Source of the DNA: an uncultured Clostridia bacterium
GTDB taxonomy: Bacteria; Bacillota; Clostridia; TANB77; CAG-508
Assembly: GCA_948934525.1 (NCBI GenBank)
Contig: CAQZSK010000018.1
Location: forward strand, 1 to 25,992
Direction of reading: 5' to 3'
Length of the DNA stretch: 25,992 bases
Below are positions 1 through 8,049 of the stretch, one piece after another (positions within the stretch are counted from its first letter, which is position 1; each line of letters opens with the position of its first letter). The notes under the pieces are model-generated. The model had not been told where the DNA came from. It worked only from the letters and a program-made list of their open reading frames with translations, and ran no database searches. The translations under genes were made by a program, and so were the position numbers.

Positions 1-1494
1 AAAATCTAGTCTTTCCACTGATGCTGTTCTATTTGCATACCCAAATTTAATATTTGAAAAACTGGGAATTAATACTTTCGAGACAGCCAGACCAAAACTC
101 TTTGCCAAATTATCCGTAATATCAACAAAATAAATTTGATAATCAGTAAGGTATGTATTAACAATATAATCAAGTAAATCTTTAGGATTATCATATTTTT
201 TTAATACCTCTACTGCTTTATTGTTATAAATTGCTCTCCAGTCACTTTTTACATCAATTAGAATACTAGAATAATTTTTTCGGAAACTACGCTTTGAAGC
301 AAAACATACGTGATCAAATAATGTTTTTACATCATCTACACTTTTATATTTATTAAAAGCTACTGCTCGGTTATGTTGATATACATTAAACCCTACTATA
401 CATTCATTTATAGCTTTAGAAATTGCTTCGAGTGGATCAGGATGAGTAGCAGTAGAAATAAATTGGTAGACAGGACCAGTATTAGAAATAATTAACGCAA
501 GAACAGTAGGTACTTTTATATCAAACGTCATATCATATAGGTGTAGAGTAGCATTTTTCGTTTCTATATCCTTTATTCTTTCTCTTATGTCTTTGGGGAG
601 AGACTTTAAATGTATTTCTCTAAGACACACATCTTTTTGCCAAAACGTTAAAAAAGCATCTCGTTCAATTAATTCCATCAATGCATATAAGCGAGATTCA
701 TACAAACTAGATCCTAGTGCAACTCCAGAAGAATTAGGTACCGTAAAATATGGTTCATCCGGTAAACTTAGGTCAATAAATTGTTTTGGAATCCAAATTT
801 TTCTCTTAGTTTTATAATCAAAGCCTTCTATCCATGTGATGGTTGCTTTACTATCATAATCTATCCGTTCTTTAGAATTTTTCTCAACGTAAAAAAGAAA
901 ATCAGCTGGATTAACACATATCTTTTTATTTAGCCTATAAGTCATACTTTTGCTATTTTTTTGCAAACCATACATTGCATGTCTCTCTAATAGTTCTAAA
1001 AAACAATCTGATTCTGCTTTATCAAAACTAGTGTTTCTCCCATATGCCGTAATTATTTGCTCATCTACAATAAATTCTGCACCAACAAAAGCTATTTTTT
1101 TCGAATACAAATCTTTGTAAATCTTTGTTATAATTCCATAATCATAATCATAAAAATTAATCTTTAAATTCTTAAAATTAAAATTTTCCTTTATTCTCCA
1201 GGAATTATGTAGAAATTTTCCATTGATTATCATCTTACTAGAGTTTTTTGATTTATTAACAGCTTTAATTTTTCTACATTCCAAGGTAAGATTATTAAAT
1301 TCTCTCGCGAAGCTATCAGTATTCCCTTCTAACAAATTTGTATAATCATTTAAAAGTTTTTGTTCTACTTTTCCACACTCATTAATCCACGTTTCATTAC
1401 TCCTATGATTTAATTTATATTGTTGCCTTAAATAAGTAATATCTTGATTATTAGCTGAAAGTAGTTCTCTGTCTAAATTATTAATCACATACAT
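1..1494 (-). CDS. YcaO-family azoline cyclodehydratase of the thiopeptide cluster (5' 498 codons; gene continues across the circular junction)
   Basis: YcaO enzymes use ATP to cyclise Cys/Ser/Thr side chains onto the preceding amide, giving thiazolines or oxazolines. I translated the minus strand from ATG 1494 to base 1 and on through 25937 to a TAA at 25857-25859, which gives 524 aa. YcaO landmarks are clear: AFVGAEFIV, then AYGRNTSFDKAESDCFLELL with ERHA in the first third to middle; SSGVALG followed by LYALMELIERDAF near residues 255-285, the ATP/Mg-binding glutamate-rich region; and ATHPDPLEAISKAINECI near residue 350. The C-terminus reads DRVHPYA, which is only loosely like the proline-rich tail of classical YcaO enzymes. 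The start lies five bases after the upstream gene's stop and has a weak ribosome site, which suggests translational coupling. The gene looks broken only because the circle was opened inside it. Confidence 0.93.
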   Translation of the reverse strand, partial: MYVINNLDRELLSANNQDITYLRQQYKLNHRSNETWINECGKVEQKLLNDYTNLLEGNTDSFAREFNNLTLECRKIKAVNKSKNSSKMIINGKFLHNSWRIKENFNFKNLKINFYDYDYGIITKIYKDLYSKKIAFVGAEFIVDEQIITAYGRNTSFDKAESDCFLELLERHAMYGLQKNSKSMTYRLNKKICVNPADFLFYVEKNSKERIDYDSKATITWIEGFDYKTKRKIWIPKQFIDLSLPDEPYFTVPNSSGVALGSSLYESRLYALMELIERDAFLTFWQKDVCLREIHLKSLPKDIRERIKDIETKNATLHLYDMTFDIKVPTVLALIISNTGPVYQFISTATHPDPLEAISKAINECIVGFNVYQHNRAVAFNKYKSVDDVKTLFDHVCFASKRSFRKNYSSILIDVKSDWRAIYNNKAVEVLKKYDNPKDLLDYIVNTYLTDYQIYFVDITDNLAKSFGLAVSKVLIPSFSNIKFGYANRTASVERLDF

Positions 1495-1499
1495 AATAA

Positions 1500-2642
1500 T
1501 TATTTCTTTCTTATAAAAACACCAGAATCTTCCATTTCAGGCCAAATTAGCCATTCGGAAGTTATAGTGTTCTTCTCTTGCAATGACTCTTTTCCTATAA
1601 AAACATCTACTTCATAGTCATAGGATTTAAAGTATTTTTTTAAAACAGATATGACTTCTTTTTTTATTGTTTGTTCTAGATTTTTGCCTTCTATTTGTGA
1701 ATTTAACAAAAGTTTGTTGGAACTCTTAAAAGATAACGAACAATTTCCAATTTTTGGATCATCGTAGTGAGTTTTTAACTTAAATTCTCCAATCAAATTG
1801 CTAGCAACTAATAAATGATTTATGCTCTCAGAAGTGGTAAATACTTTATCAATATCTATTTTTTTATTTCTAAATATAAAATTTCTCTTTGTAAAATGAG
1901 TAAATGAGATATTTCTAATTTCTAAGTCGTCTTTTATCAGAAAAAAATTCTTAAACTTATGTCGATCACTAAGACTATCCATAGCTAATAGGAAAATATA
2001 ATTCATGATGACTTTTTCTTTAAGATGATTCATCATAAAAGTGTTTTTTGAATTTAATGATTCTACATACTGCTTGGCATGCTTATAACTGTTATAAAAG
2101 CTTATTGCTACAGTTCCATTTTCTACCCAAATGGGAGACACAAGAATTATATCGCCGTCGTCTATGCATTTGCGTGCAACTCTAAGATTTTTCTTTAGTT
2201 CAGATTTCGTATTTCCATATATTACAAAGATCTTCTTACCTAACCCATATTCTGCGCTCATAAAAAACTTTTTTTTATCTTCAAAAACAGAAGAATTTAA
2301 TCCTTTACCTAAAACACATACCTCAGTATTAATCCATTTTTTATAAACTGTACTGGGATTACTATAATTACGGAGAAAATATTCTTGTATGTAATTTAGT
2401 TCAGTAGGCATTTCATCATAAACTAGTGCTCCTACTTTAAGCAAAAACTTAATAAGATATAACTGACAAGAATCAATTTGACTTATATCTTTGGGTGTAG
2501 ACAAAGATGTCAAAATTGAAAGAATATCTTCATACAAAAATTTATCTTTAGGAATTTTAAATACTTTTTTATCAATACGTAAAACTGTATAGTTCTTATC
2601 TTTTGCTAAAAACACATTTCCACGATAATAGAGCCTCTTCAT
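1500..2642 (-). CDS. Putative RRE/ocin-ThiF-like partner of the YcaO cyclodehydratase
   Basis: In thiopeptide pathways a ThiF-like protein with an N-terminal PqqD-like domain (RRE) binds the leader peptide and presents the core to YcaO. Residues 1-80 here fit such a domain: a short beta-rich start, then a helical stretch ending in LIKFLLKVGALVYDE, like the winged-helix end of PqqD domains. Residues from about 110 onward show VLGKGLNSSV and a mixed alpha/beta region that could be a degenerate ThiF-like fold. No Cys-x-x-Cys zinc pair is visible. The assignment rests on weak similarity plus position directly before ycaO. I chose ATG 2642, nine bases after GAGGA; a GTG at 2648 is too close to that site. 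It follows the pyridine-synthase gene by two bases. Confidence 0.6.
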   Translation of the reverse strand: MKRLYYRGNVFLAKDKNYTVLRIDKKVFKIPKDKFLYEDILSILTSLSTPKDISQIDSCQLYLIKFLLKVGALVYDEMPTELNYIQEYFLRNYSNPSTVYKKWINTEVCVLGKGLNSSVFEDKKKFFMSAEYGLGKKIFVIYGNTKSELKKNLRVARKCIDDGDIILVSPIWVENGTVAISFYNSYKHAKQYVESLNSKNTFMMNHLKEKVIMNYIFLLAMDSLSDRHKFKNFFLIKDDLEIRNISFTHFTKRNFIFRNKKIDIDKVFTTSESINHLLVASNLIGEFKLKTHYDDPKIGNCSLSFKSSNKLLLNSQIEGKNLEQTIKKEVISVLKKYFKSYDYEVDVFIGKESLQEKNTITSEWLIWPEMEDSGVFIRKK

Positions 2643-2644
2643 AA

Positions 2645-3697
2645 TCACTTATCCTCAGTTTCCTGCATAATTTTAACTAAGATATAGCCACCCTGAACTC
2701 GTTTTCTAGAACTTAAACCCAAATTTGGTAAAATTAAATATGTAAAGTTTACTAGCATCCTATATGCACAAAATTCCTTTGTACTAAACATAGATTTATG
2801 TCTCTTATCGAAAACGACTTTATGAAACTGAGAATATCCTCTAAATTTAGCTTGTGCTATTTCTCTTCTAATTGCATGTACAAGTGATAGAGTAATATCT
2901 CTTTGAACATAAAATAATTTTTCATAGGTTTTATCCAGTACATTTTTCCATCGCCTTATTAAGGCTAATAACTCAATATCATCAGTTAATGCTGAATTCA
3001 TATTTTTTATCAGTTTATAAAAAGATAAAAGAATTGCATGATTTACTTTATAGTACTCCTCAAAATAATTTTTATATCCGTCCATATTTTCTTTTTTATA
3101 GCTTAAAAAGCCTAAAACATGTGATTGGTACGATCTGTATCCTAATCCAATACCAGTTTTATCTAAATTCTTTGCTGAAAAATAAAATAAACCAAATATA
3201 AAAAGCATCTCTTGTTGAGGATGGTTATAAAGATATAGATATGTATCTTCATATAATCTTTCTGACAATCTAAATGTATCATTATATATCATTGGTTCTT
3301 CAGCATATGTGTATTCTCCTTTTCTCTTAACAAAACTAATACATTCAGCCATGATAGAAAAATTTTGAGGTAATCTATGGATTCTCTTCAGCCTATTCAT
3401 TTTTCTAATATCATTTTTTCTATTAATATAAACGTTGTTTGGCATACGATCAGATAGAGTTAAGGATTCCTTAAAATCATTGAGTAATATTTTAAATGAT
3501 TTTAAGTAAGGAAATTCATTTTTATATGATCTTTTTCTTATCACATAAATGTCAATCACCGGTAAAATTTCAACATGACGCTCAATCCAATAATCACTCT
3601 TTACGTTTTTTCTAAGAAATGGAATTAAATACTTACAAATAAATTTATTTTTACTGTGACTAGATACATTTAGGAAGACTTTATAATGGTCAATCAC
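2645..3697 (-). CDS. Probable thiopeptide [4+2] pyridine synthase (TclM/TbtD-type)
   Basis: Thiopeptide pyridine synthases are stand-alone relatives of the LanB C-terminal domain. They join two dehydroalanines by a formal aza-cycloaddition, close the macrocycle and release the leader. This protein of about 350 aa has the expected size. It begins with an HVEILPVIDIYVIRKR-like beta region and ends with LGLSSRKRVQGGYILVKIM, a helix typical of this group. It lacks the WYGGPHLR and YERYG signatures of the elimination enzymes, which are in the separate gene at 23724-24548. Since the cluster has one of each, synthase is the more likely role. Start choice: GTG 3697 has a good AGGTGAT ribosome site; GTG 3706 is possible. 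It overlaps the preceding dehydratase gene by eight bases. Confidence 0.65.
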   Translation of the reverse strand: MIDHYKVFLNVSSHSKNKFICKYLIPFLRKNVKSDYWIERHVEILPVIDIYVIRKRSYKNEFPYLKSFKILLNDFKESLTLSDRMPNNVYINRKNDIRKMNRLKRIHRLPQNFSIMAECISFVKRKGEYTYAEEPMIYNDTFRLSERLYEDTYLYLYNHPQQEMLFIFGLFYFSAKNLDKTGIGLGYRSYQSHVLGFLSYKKENMDGYKNYFEEYYKVNHAILLSFYKLIKNMNSALTDDIELLALIRRWKNVLDKTYEKLFYVQRDITLSLVHAIRREIAQAKFRGYSQFHKVVFDKRHKSMFSTKEFCAYRMLVNFTYLILPNLGLSSRKRVQGGYILVKIMQETEDK

Positions 3698-6179
3698 AAA
3701 TATCACCTTCTGCCTTTAGATTCCATTCAGTAATATATTCAGAAGACTTTATATTTTCAGGATATAACTCTGAAATCAAAACATAACTGTTAGTTCGAAG
3801 AGAATTTATAAATACTTTTACTAACATAGCATTCTCTAAATCAAAATATTGAGGTTTGGAAAATTCTTGAGAAATACTGGTTATAGTTTCACTTCTGCGT
3901 TTCTTACTTTGATAAAAAAACTTAGTAGGAATTTTATTTTTAGTCAAAATCTCTGAAATATAGGTAAACATTTCCAATTCATTTTGTTTAGAAAAATTTT
4001 TTTTAAAAATATTGGTATCTACCAACATCATTTTTCTAGACAGAATCATATTTTCATATACTATACGAGGTGCTTTTATAATTTTTTTATTTTTGATATC
4101 TTTAAAAAATAGACAAGCTAAATCACTAATCAAAGAAATATTAGAAAAAAGAGATGAATAAAATGCAATCTTACCAGGATATAATATCCTAATTAAGCTA
4201 GTACCTATTACGGGCTTTATTACTTTTCCTGTTTTCGCTTTTAAGAAAAACTCACCGTTTTTTTCTACTAAGAAGAGATCGTGAAAATTGTAGATTTTTT
4301 TATATTTTTTATTTAATGCCTTATCTCTGGTGATATCAAATATAAGTCTTCCATCTAATATCGGGACAAAGGCGTTTGCATTAAATCCGACTGTTTCATT
4401 TATATCCACTAACTCTGTTGATAGAATTTTATAGTAATTATCAAGTTCTCGCTTTTGTTTTTTAGGAATATCAGTATAACGTAAAAATCGGTTATAAAAA
4501 CTTTGATATCCTGGATAAATCTTATTTACTACAATATTTTTATCTTCAAGTTGATAAAAGAAAGTATATGAAGCTGACTTATTTTTTAAATGATAGGGGA
4601 TCTCACTATAAAGATTTTTCAAAAATTCAGGGGTTATTTGGATAGTCTGAGTTTCATCTAAATCATAATTAAATATGTAATCAAAAAATCTCAATTTTAA
4701 GATTTCTAACTTTTGATTAACATTACTTTTACATTTAAACAATTGATTAGGATTAGTCCAATATGATTGAAATTTAAGATTAAGATTTCCTACCATATTA
4801 AATAGCCATGGAGTTTCAATTGGATAGTCTATTTTCTTATTCTTTTTCTTTAACTCAAACAATAACTCTTCCTGTATCCTAGTATTAATGTCAAAAATTG
4901 GATAAAGTTTTACTATATTTTCAAAAACATTCTTGTATTTTTGAATTCCATTAAATGGTTCTTTATCACATGTAACATTATCTATATATAAAAGAGAATT
5001 TTTGTCAAATGAGGGTAGATTTGCTATAGCAGAAATACGGTTAAAAGTAGATATTATTTTTCTATGTAACTCTAAAGAGTAAGCCCGATTAATACGCGAG
5101 AATTGTAATTTAAGTTTTTCCAATTCACTTACAATGTTGGAAATCGTGGAGTTCCATGTTGCTTTATACTGATCCATTTTTTGAAGTAAATTACCGATTG
5201 AATTTAAATCATCACAAAAATAATCATCAATCATCAAAAAACCATATTTTAAGAGCTCTTTTTCAAAATTTAATGCTTCTTCTTTATTTAATTTGAAAGT
5301 TCTTTCTATATCCTTTAAATTCCACATTTCTTTATTTGAATTTATAATATGAAGCAGCATCGAATTACTTTTAACTTTAATGTAACTATCTTTAGTTTTA
5401 AAAGTTTTTTTATTAATTAAATTATCTTTCAAAACAAAAAGGTATATATTATTATCTTTCACATAAAAATTTCTATTTTTACGTAATTGAATTTTTGGAA
5501 GGATACAATCTTGTTGTAAAAAAAATTCATACAAATATAATAGAAATACATTATTTGGTAAAATAGTATTCGTAATTTTACTGCTTATCCGTATATTACG
5601 GTTACTTTTGATATGTGTTTTATTTAAAAAACCAATTGGACTAGTTTTTGTTAAGGCATGGCTTGCTGTCCGAGCCAGAACTAGCTCAAGTTTTCTGGTG
5701 CTCTTGCTTTCTTCTGGCAATTTTAAATATTTATCTAATTTCGAATAAATGTTTGGATTTATAATTTGAATAGAATTATAAATTGATTTATTATGCAAAT
5801 ATAGTTTTTTAAGACTTTGTCTAGTTCTGATGTTGTCACATTCAATCTGATTCAATAACCTAGTTCTGTCTTCCTTTATATTATCAAGTTGATCTTGAAA
5901 TTTTTTAAGTCTTGAATTAATATCCTTATTTATCGAAGTAGAAACGTAATCAAAATTTAAATCCAAATTTCTTAGTTTTTTTATTAATTTTTTCTTCTTT
6001 GAATTTCTACTAAATATAGAATTACTAATCTGATCAGCAAGTTTGTTTCCTTCTTCTTTAGCTATAGCTTCCTTTACTAAAATATCTTTTTCAAATGATA
6101 CTTTAGTATGTGTATCTAGAAAATTATGATCGGGTAGTTTCTCTCTTTCAAGAGTAAACGGATGGATTTCTATTTTCAT
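3690..6179 (-). CDS. LanB-like dehydratase, glutamylation subunit (TclK/TbtB-type)
   Basis: This 829-residue protein matches the N-terminal lantibiotic dehydratase domain, which moves glutamate from Glu-tRNA to Ser/Thr of the precursor; a separate protein then eliminates it to leave dehydroalanine or dehydrobutyrine. Visible features: a lysine-rich, coiled-coil-prone segment to about residue 130; ARTASHALTKTSPIGFLNKT near residue 170, matching the LanB R-x-a-x-R/K-x-(S/T)PxGxF signature; YPGYQSFYNRFLRYTD in the second half; and FNANAFVPILDGRLIFDITR near residue 600. No SpaB_C domain is attached, so this is a split system, as in other thiopeptide clusters. It overlaps the permease gene by four bases (ATGA), with AGGAG ahead of its ATG. 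It is the largest gene of the cluster. Confidence 0.88.
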   Translation of the reverse strand: MKIEIHPFTLEREKLPDHNFLDTHTKVSFEKDILVKEAIAKEEGNKLADQISNSIFSRNSKKKKLIKKLRNLDLNFDYVSTSINKDINSRLKKFQDQLDNIKEDRTRLLNQIECDNIRTRQSLKKLYLHNKSIYNSIQIINPNIYSKLDKYLKLPEESKSTRKLELVLARTASHALTKTSPIGFLNKTHIKSNRNIRISSKITNTILPNNVFLLYLYEFFLQQDCILPKIQLRKNRNFYVKDNNIYLFVLKDNLINKKTFKTKDSYIKVKSNSMLLHIINSNKEMWNLKDIERTFKLNKEEALNFEKELLKYGFLMIDDYFCDDLNSIGNLLQKMDQYKATWNSTISNIVSELEKLKLQFSRINRAYSLELHRKIISTFNRISAIANLPSFDKNSLLYIDNVTCDKEPFNGIQKYKNVFENIVKLYPIFDINTRIQEELLFELKKKNKKIDYPIETPWLFNMVGNLNLKFQSYWTNPNQLFKCKSNVNQKLEILKLRFFDYIFNYDLDETQTIQITPEFLKNLYSEIPYHLKNKSASYTFFYQLEDKNIVVNKIYPGYQSFYNRFLRYTDIPKKQKRELDNYYKILSTELVDINETVGFNANAFVPILDGRLIFDITRDKALNKKYKKIYNFHDLFLVEKNGEFFLKAKTGKVIKPVIGTSLIRILYPGKIAFYSSLFSNISLISDLACLFFKDIKNKKIIKAPRIVYENMILSRKMMLVDTNIFKKNFSKQNELEMFTYISEILTKNKIPTKFFYQSKKRRSETITSISQEFSKPQYFDLENAMLVKVFINSLRTNSYVLISELYPENIKSSEYITEWNLKAEGDICD

Positions 6180-6928
6180 TTATAACTCCTGTACTGTCCT
6201 TGGTTCCATCTGTATCCAACAATTATTAAAAATATCACCATAAAAATACTCAAATAAGTAATAGAGAAAAGAACCTTTTCCGTTGAAATATTTGAAGCAG
6301 TATTCCAAAAATATCTCAAAAAAATATTTAGTCTATACAGTGGATTATAATTTGCAAGTGTTTGCATCCATTTTGGAAAAATTGATATCGGCATCATAGC
6401 ATCTGAAAGTATAAACAACGGAATAAAAATCATCATTAATACCCCTGAATATGTATTGATTCTATTAATAATTATTCCTAATCCTACTCCCAGTATTAGG
6501 CTATATATAACTGCAAAAGCATATATCACGGAGAATGTAATTAAGTTAGGCATTGAAATTTTAAAATAAAATACTGCAAACAAAATTATTAGTATATATG
6601 AAATCATTGAAATAATCATTGCTTTCAATACAAGGGCTAAAATAATCTTCCATAATTTAATAGGTGTGACGCGCAGTCTTTTATATATTCCTTTTTCTTT
6701 ATCACTAACCACTTGATTACCAACATTATATACACTGGATGAAAATAAAATTATTACACAAAAACTGGGTATATATTGAGAAAAGAAGTCAACATTTCCA
6801 TAATTCATATGTCCATATATACTTCCAAAAATTGCAAAACTTATTAGTGGCATAAAAACACTAAATATTAAATATAAAGGTTGGCGTAAATACACTTTAA
6901 ATTCTATTTTTAGTTGTTCTAAAAACAT
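6176..6928 (-). CDS. ABC-2 type transporter permease
   Basis: This 250-residue integral membrane protein has about six hydrophobic segments spread along its length. The region MPISIFPKWMQTLANYNPLY just before the last helices is characteristic of ABC-2 (DrrB-like) permeases. With the ATPase immediately upstream it forms a two-gene exporter, probably for the mature thiopeptide, and may also protect the producer. I place the start at ATG 6928, seven bases after GGAGGT, rather than at the in-frame TTG at 6943. The ATPase stop at 6930 is one base away. Confidence 0.85.
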   Translation of the reverse strand: MFLEQLKIEFKVYLRQPLYLIFSVFMPLISFAIFGSIYGHMNYGNVDFFSQYIPSFCVIILFSSSVYNVGNQVVSDKEKGIYKRLRVTPIKLWKIILALVLKAMIISMISYILIILFAVFYFKISMPNLITFSVIYAFAVIYSLILGVGLGIIINRINTYSGVLMMIFIPLFILSDAMMPISIFPKWMQTLANYNPLYRLNIFLRYFWNTASNISTEKVLFSITYLSIFMVIFLIIVGYRWNQGQYRSYK

Positions 6929-6929
6929 G

Positions 6930-7619
6930 TTACTTACCTCCAATAGTTTTCATGTATATTTCCTCTAAATCTGGCTTATCATATTTGGATAACAGCTTTG
7001 ACATTGCTCCACTATAAATTAAATCCCCTTTATTTAAAAATATTAAAGAGTCGCAATTTTGCTGAATTTCTTCCATGTAATGTGATGATAAAAATACTGT
7101 CGTATTTCGTGCCATATCTTTTAAATTGTTCCAAAATTCTCTTCGAGCAAAGGGATCTAATCCAGTAGTTGGTTCATCTAAAATCACAATACTAGGTTTA
7201 TTTAAAAAAGCTAAAGCAAGATTTACTCTTTGTTTCATTCCTCCTGATAGTTCATGATAATATCTATCTCTTAAGTCAGAAATGCGCAATCTATCCATCA
7301 AATCATTTACTTCATAACAATCTTCATAAAAAGTTGAAAATAAAATAAGCAATTCTTTTACTTTTATCGAATCATAAAAGTTATTTTCCTGAAGTACTGC
7401 TCCTATTTTTTCATTTAGTTTACTACCAGCTAGTTCTTTAGAAAAATCTATCTCCCCTGACATAGGTTTTCTAAGACCCATGAAGCACTCTAACAAGGTA
7501 GTTTTTCCACTACCATTTTGACCAATTACACCAACAAATGAATGAGCAGGAAATTGAAATGATATATTATTCAAAGCTGTTACATTTCCATATTTCATAA
7601 ATAATGATTTTACTTGCAT
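6930..7619 (-). CDS. ABC transporter ATP-binding protein
   Basis: This is a complete nucleotide-binding domain of 229 aa. Counted from ATG 7619 it shows Walker A GQNGSGKTT at about 33-41, a Q-loop glutamine near 77, signature LSGGMKQR near 124, Walker B IVILDEP near 145-150 and the switch histidine in SSHYMEE near 180. It pairs with the ABC-2 permease that follows. It is the first gene after the precursor and lies behind an intrinsic terminator, so it and all later genes depend on read-through. An in-frame TTG at 7631 lies before the GAGGAA ribosome site and is unlikely to be the start. Role as thiopeptide exporter and/or immunity pump is inferred from position. Confidence 0.9.
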   Translation of the reverse strand: MQVKSLFMKYGNVTALNNISFQFPAHSFVGVIGQNGSGKTTLLECFMGLRKPMSGEIDFSKELAGSKLNEKIGAVLQENNFYDSIKVKELLILFSTFYEDCYEVNDLMDRLRISDLRDRYYHELSGGMKQRVNLALAFLNKPSIVILDEPTTGLDPFARREFWNNLKDMARNTTVFLSSHYMEEIQQNCDSLIFLNKGDLIYSGAMSKLLSKYDKPDLEEIYMKTIGGK

Positions 7620-7629
7620 AGATTTCCTC

Positions 7630-7658
7630 AAAAAAAGGATGCGTAAATATACACATCC
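7630..7658 (-). terminator. Intrinsic terminator/attenuator between precursor and biosynthetic genes
   Basis: On the minus strand a 7-bp stem (7652-7658 with 7637-7643, one G-T pair) and an 8-base loop are followed by seven Ts. It sits 16 bases after the precursor stop codon and just before the exporter ribosome site. It should let the precursor mRNA accumulate while passing some transcription to the enzymes. Confidence 0.8.
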
Positions 7659-7673
7659 TAATACCTAAAAACT

Positions 7674-7865
7674 TTATAAATGAATGTGTACGCTACAACA
7701 GGATGTAGAAGCACAGCATGAACAACTATTACATGATGAACTTCCTGAAGAAGCAGCTGTTTCAGAAAGAGTCATCGTTTCATCTAATTCGATTACTTCA
7801 ATATCATCAAATGCATCACTTAAATCATTTAAGTTTTCCAACTTCTTTTGTTTTTGATTCTTCAT
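7674..7865 (-). CDS. Thiopeptide precursor peptide (lactazole-like core)
   Basis: The product has 63 residues. Residues 1-30 form an acidic leader with DDIEVIELDET, resembling the recognition segment of thiopeptide leaders. MTLSETAASSGSS leads into the core, taken here as residues 44-63: SCNSCSCCASTSCCSVHIHL. All six cysteines of the protein lie in that core. It aligns with the lactazole core (SWGSCSCQASSSCAQPQDM, from memory) at S1, S4, C5, S6, C7, A9, S10, S12 and C13. This predicts a pyridine joining Ser1 and Ser12 (32-membered ring), azoles at several Cys and perhaps Thr11, and dehydroalanine at Ser4/Ser6/Ser10. The tail VHIHL cannot be modified by these enzymes. A strong AAAGGAG precedes ATG 7865. 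Use of Ser43 as position 1 cannot be excluded. Confidence 0.93.
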   Translation of the reverse strand: MKNQKQKKLENLNDLSDAFDDIEVIELDETMTLSETAASSGSSSCNSCSCCASTSCCSVHIHL

Positions 7866-7913
7866 AGCTTATTCTCCTTTCTTTTTATTTAGTACCAGAT
7901 TCTATTCTTCTCT

Positions 7914-7964
7914 TTACTTAAACAAGTTATTAAAAAAAATAACTGGTAATTGCCACCAAGTCAT
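7914..7964 (-). CDS. Short WW-motif hydrophobic peptide, candidate Rgg pheromone (SHP/XIP-like)
   Basis: Between the Rgg gene and the precursor a 16-codon frame encodes MTWWQLPVIFFNNLFK. It begins at ATG 7964, nine bases after a near-perfect AAAAGGAGGG ribosome site. Rgg-family regulators are typically controlled by short hydrophobic peptides encoded next to them; one subclass (ComS/XIP and SHP2-type) carries adjacent tryptophans. The frame has its own promoter-like region just upstream and is followed 48 bases later by the precursor start, so both would be on one mRNA. It lacks the charged N-terminus usual in SHP precursors, and here it is co-oriented with rgg rather than divergent. Alternatively it is a translated leader peptide. 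Confidence 0.55.
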   Translation of the reverse strand: MTWWQLPVIFFNNLFK

Positions 7965-7995
7965 ATTCCTATACCCTCCTTTTCTATGTTTTTAC

Positions 7996-8049
7996 TGATG
8001 TTATCATAAGAATTTATAATCTGAATGTCTTTGTAATATATTTATTACA
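7996..8049 (-). promoter_or_regulatory. Promoter and candidate Rgg box for the peptide/thiopeptide operon
   Basis: A minus-strand -10 TATGAT (8003-8008) has only a weak -35 (AGACAT, 16-bp spacer). Just upstream lies a perfect inverted repeat TGTAATA-N4-TATTACA (8032-8049), overlapping the rgg stop codon. A poor -35 with a palindrome upstream suits activation by Rgg. Assignment is inference. Confidence 0.5.

Noticed and set aside
2131..2346. Plus-strand open frames inside the thiopeptide genes (also near 587-817, 2989-3201, 23052-23339)
   Set aside because: They lie opposite well-supported coding sequence and show no ribosome site or family features.
7674..7865. Identity with lactocillin, the known Lactobacillus gasseri thiopeptide
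   Set aside because: I cannot recall its precursor with certainty. As I remember it, the compound has more sulfur than six core cysteines supply, and no indole-acid attachment genes are visible here. A direct comparison is needed.
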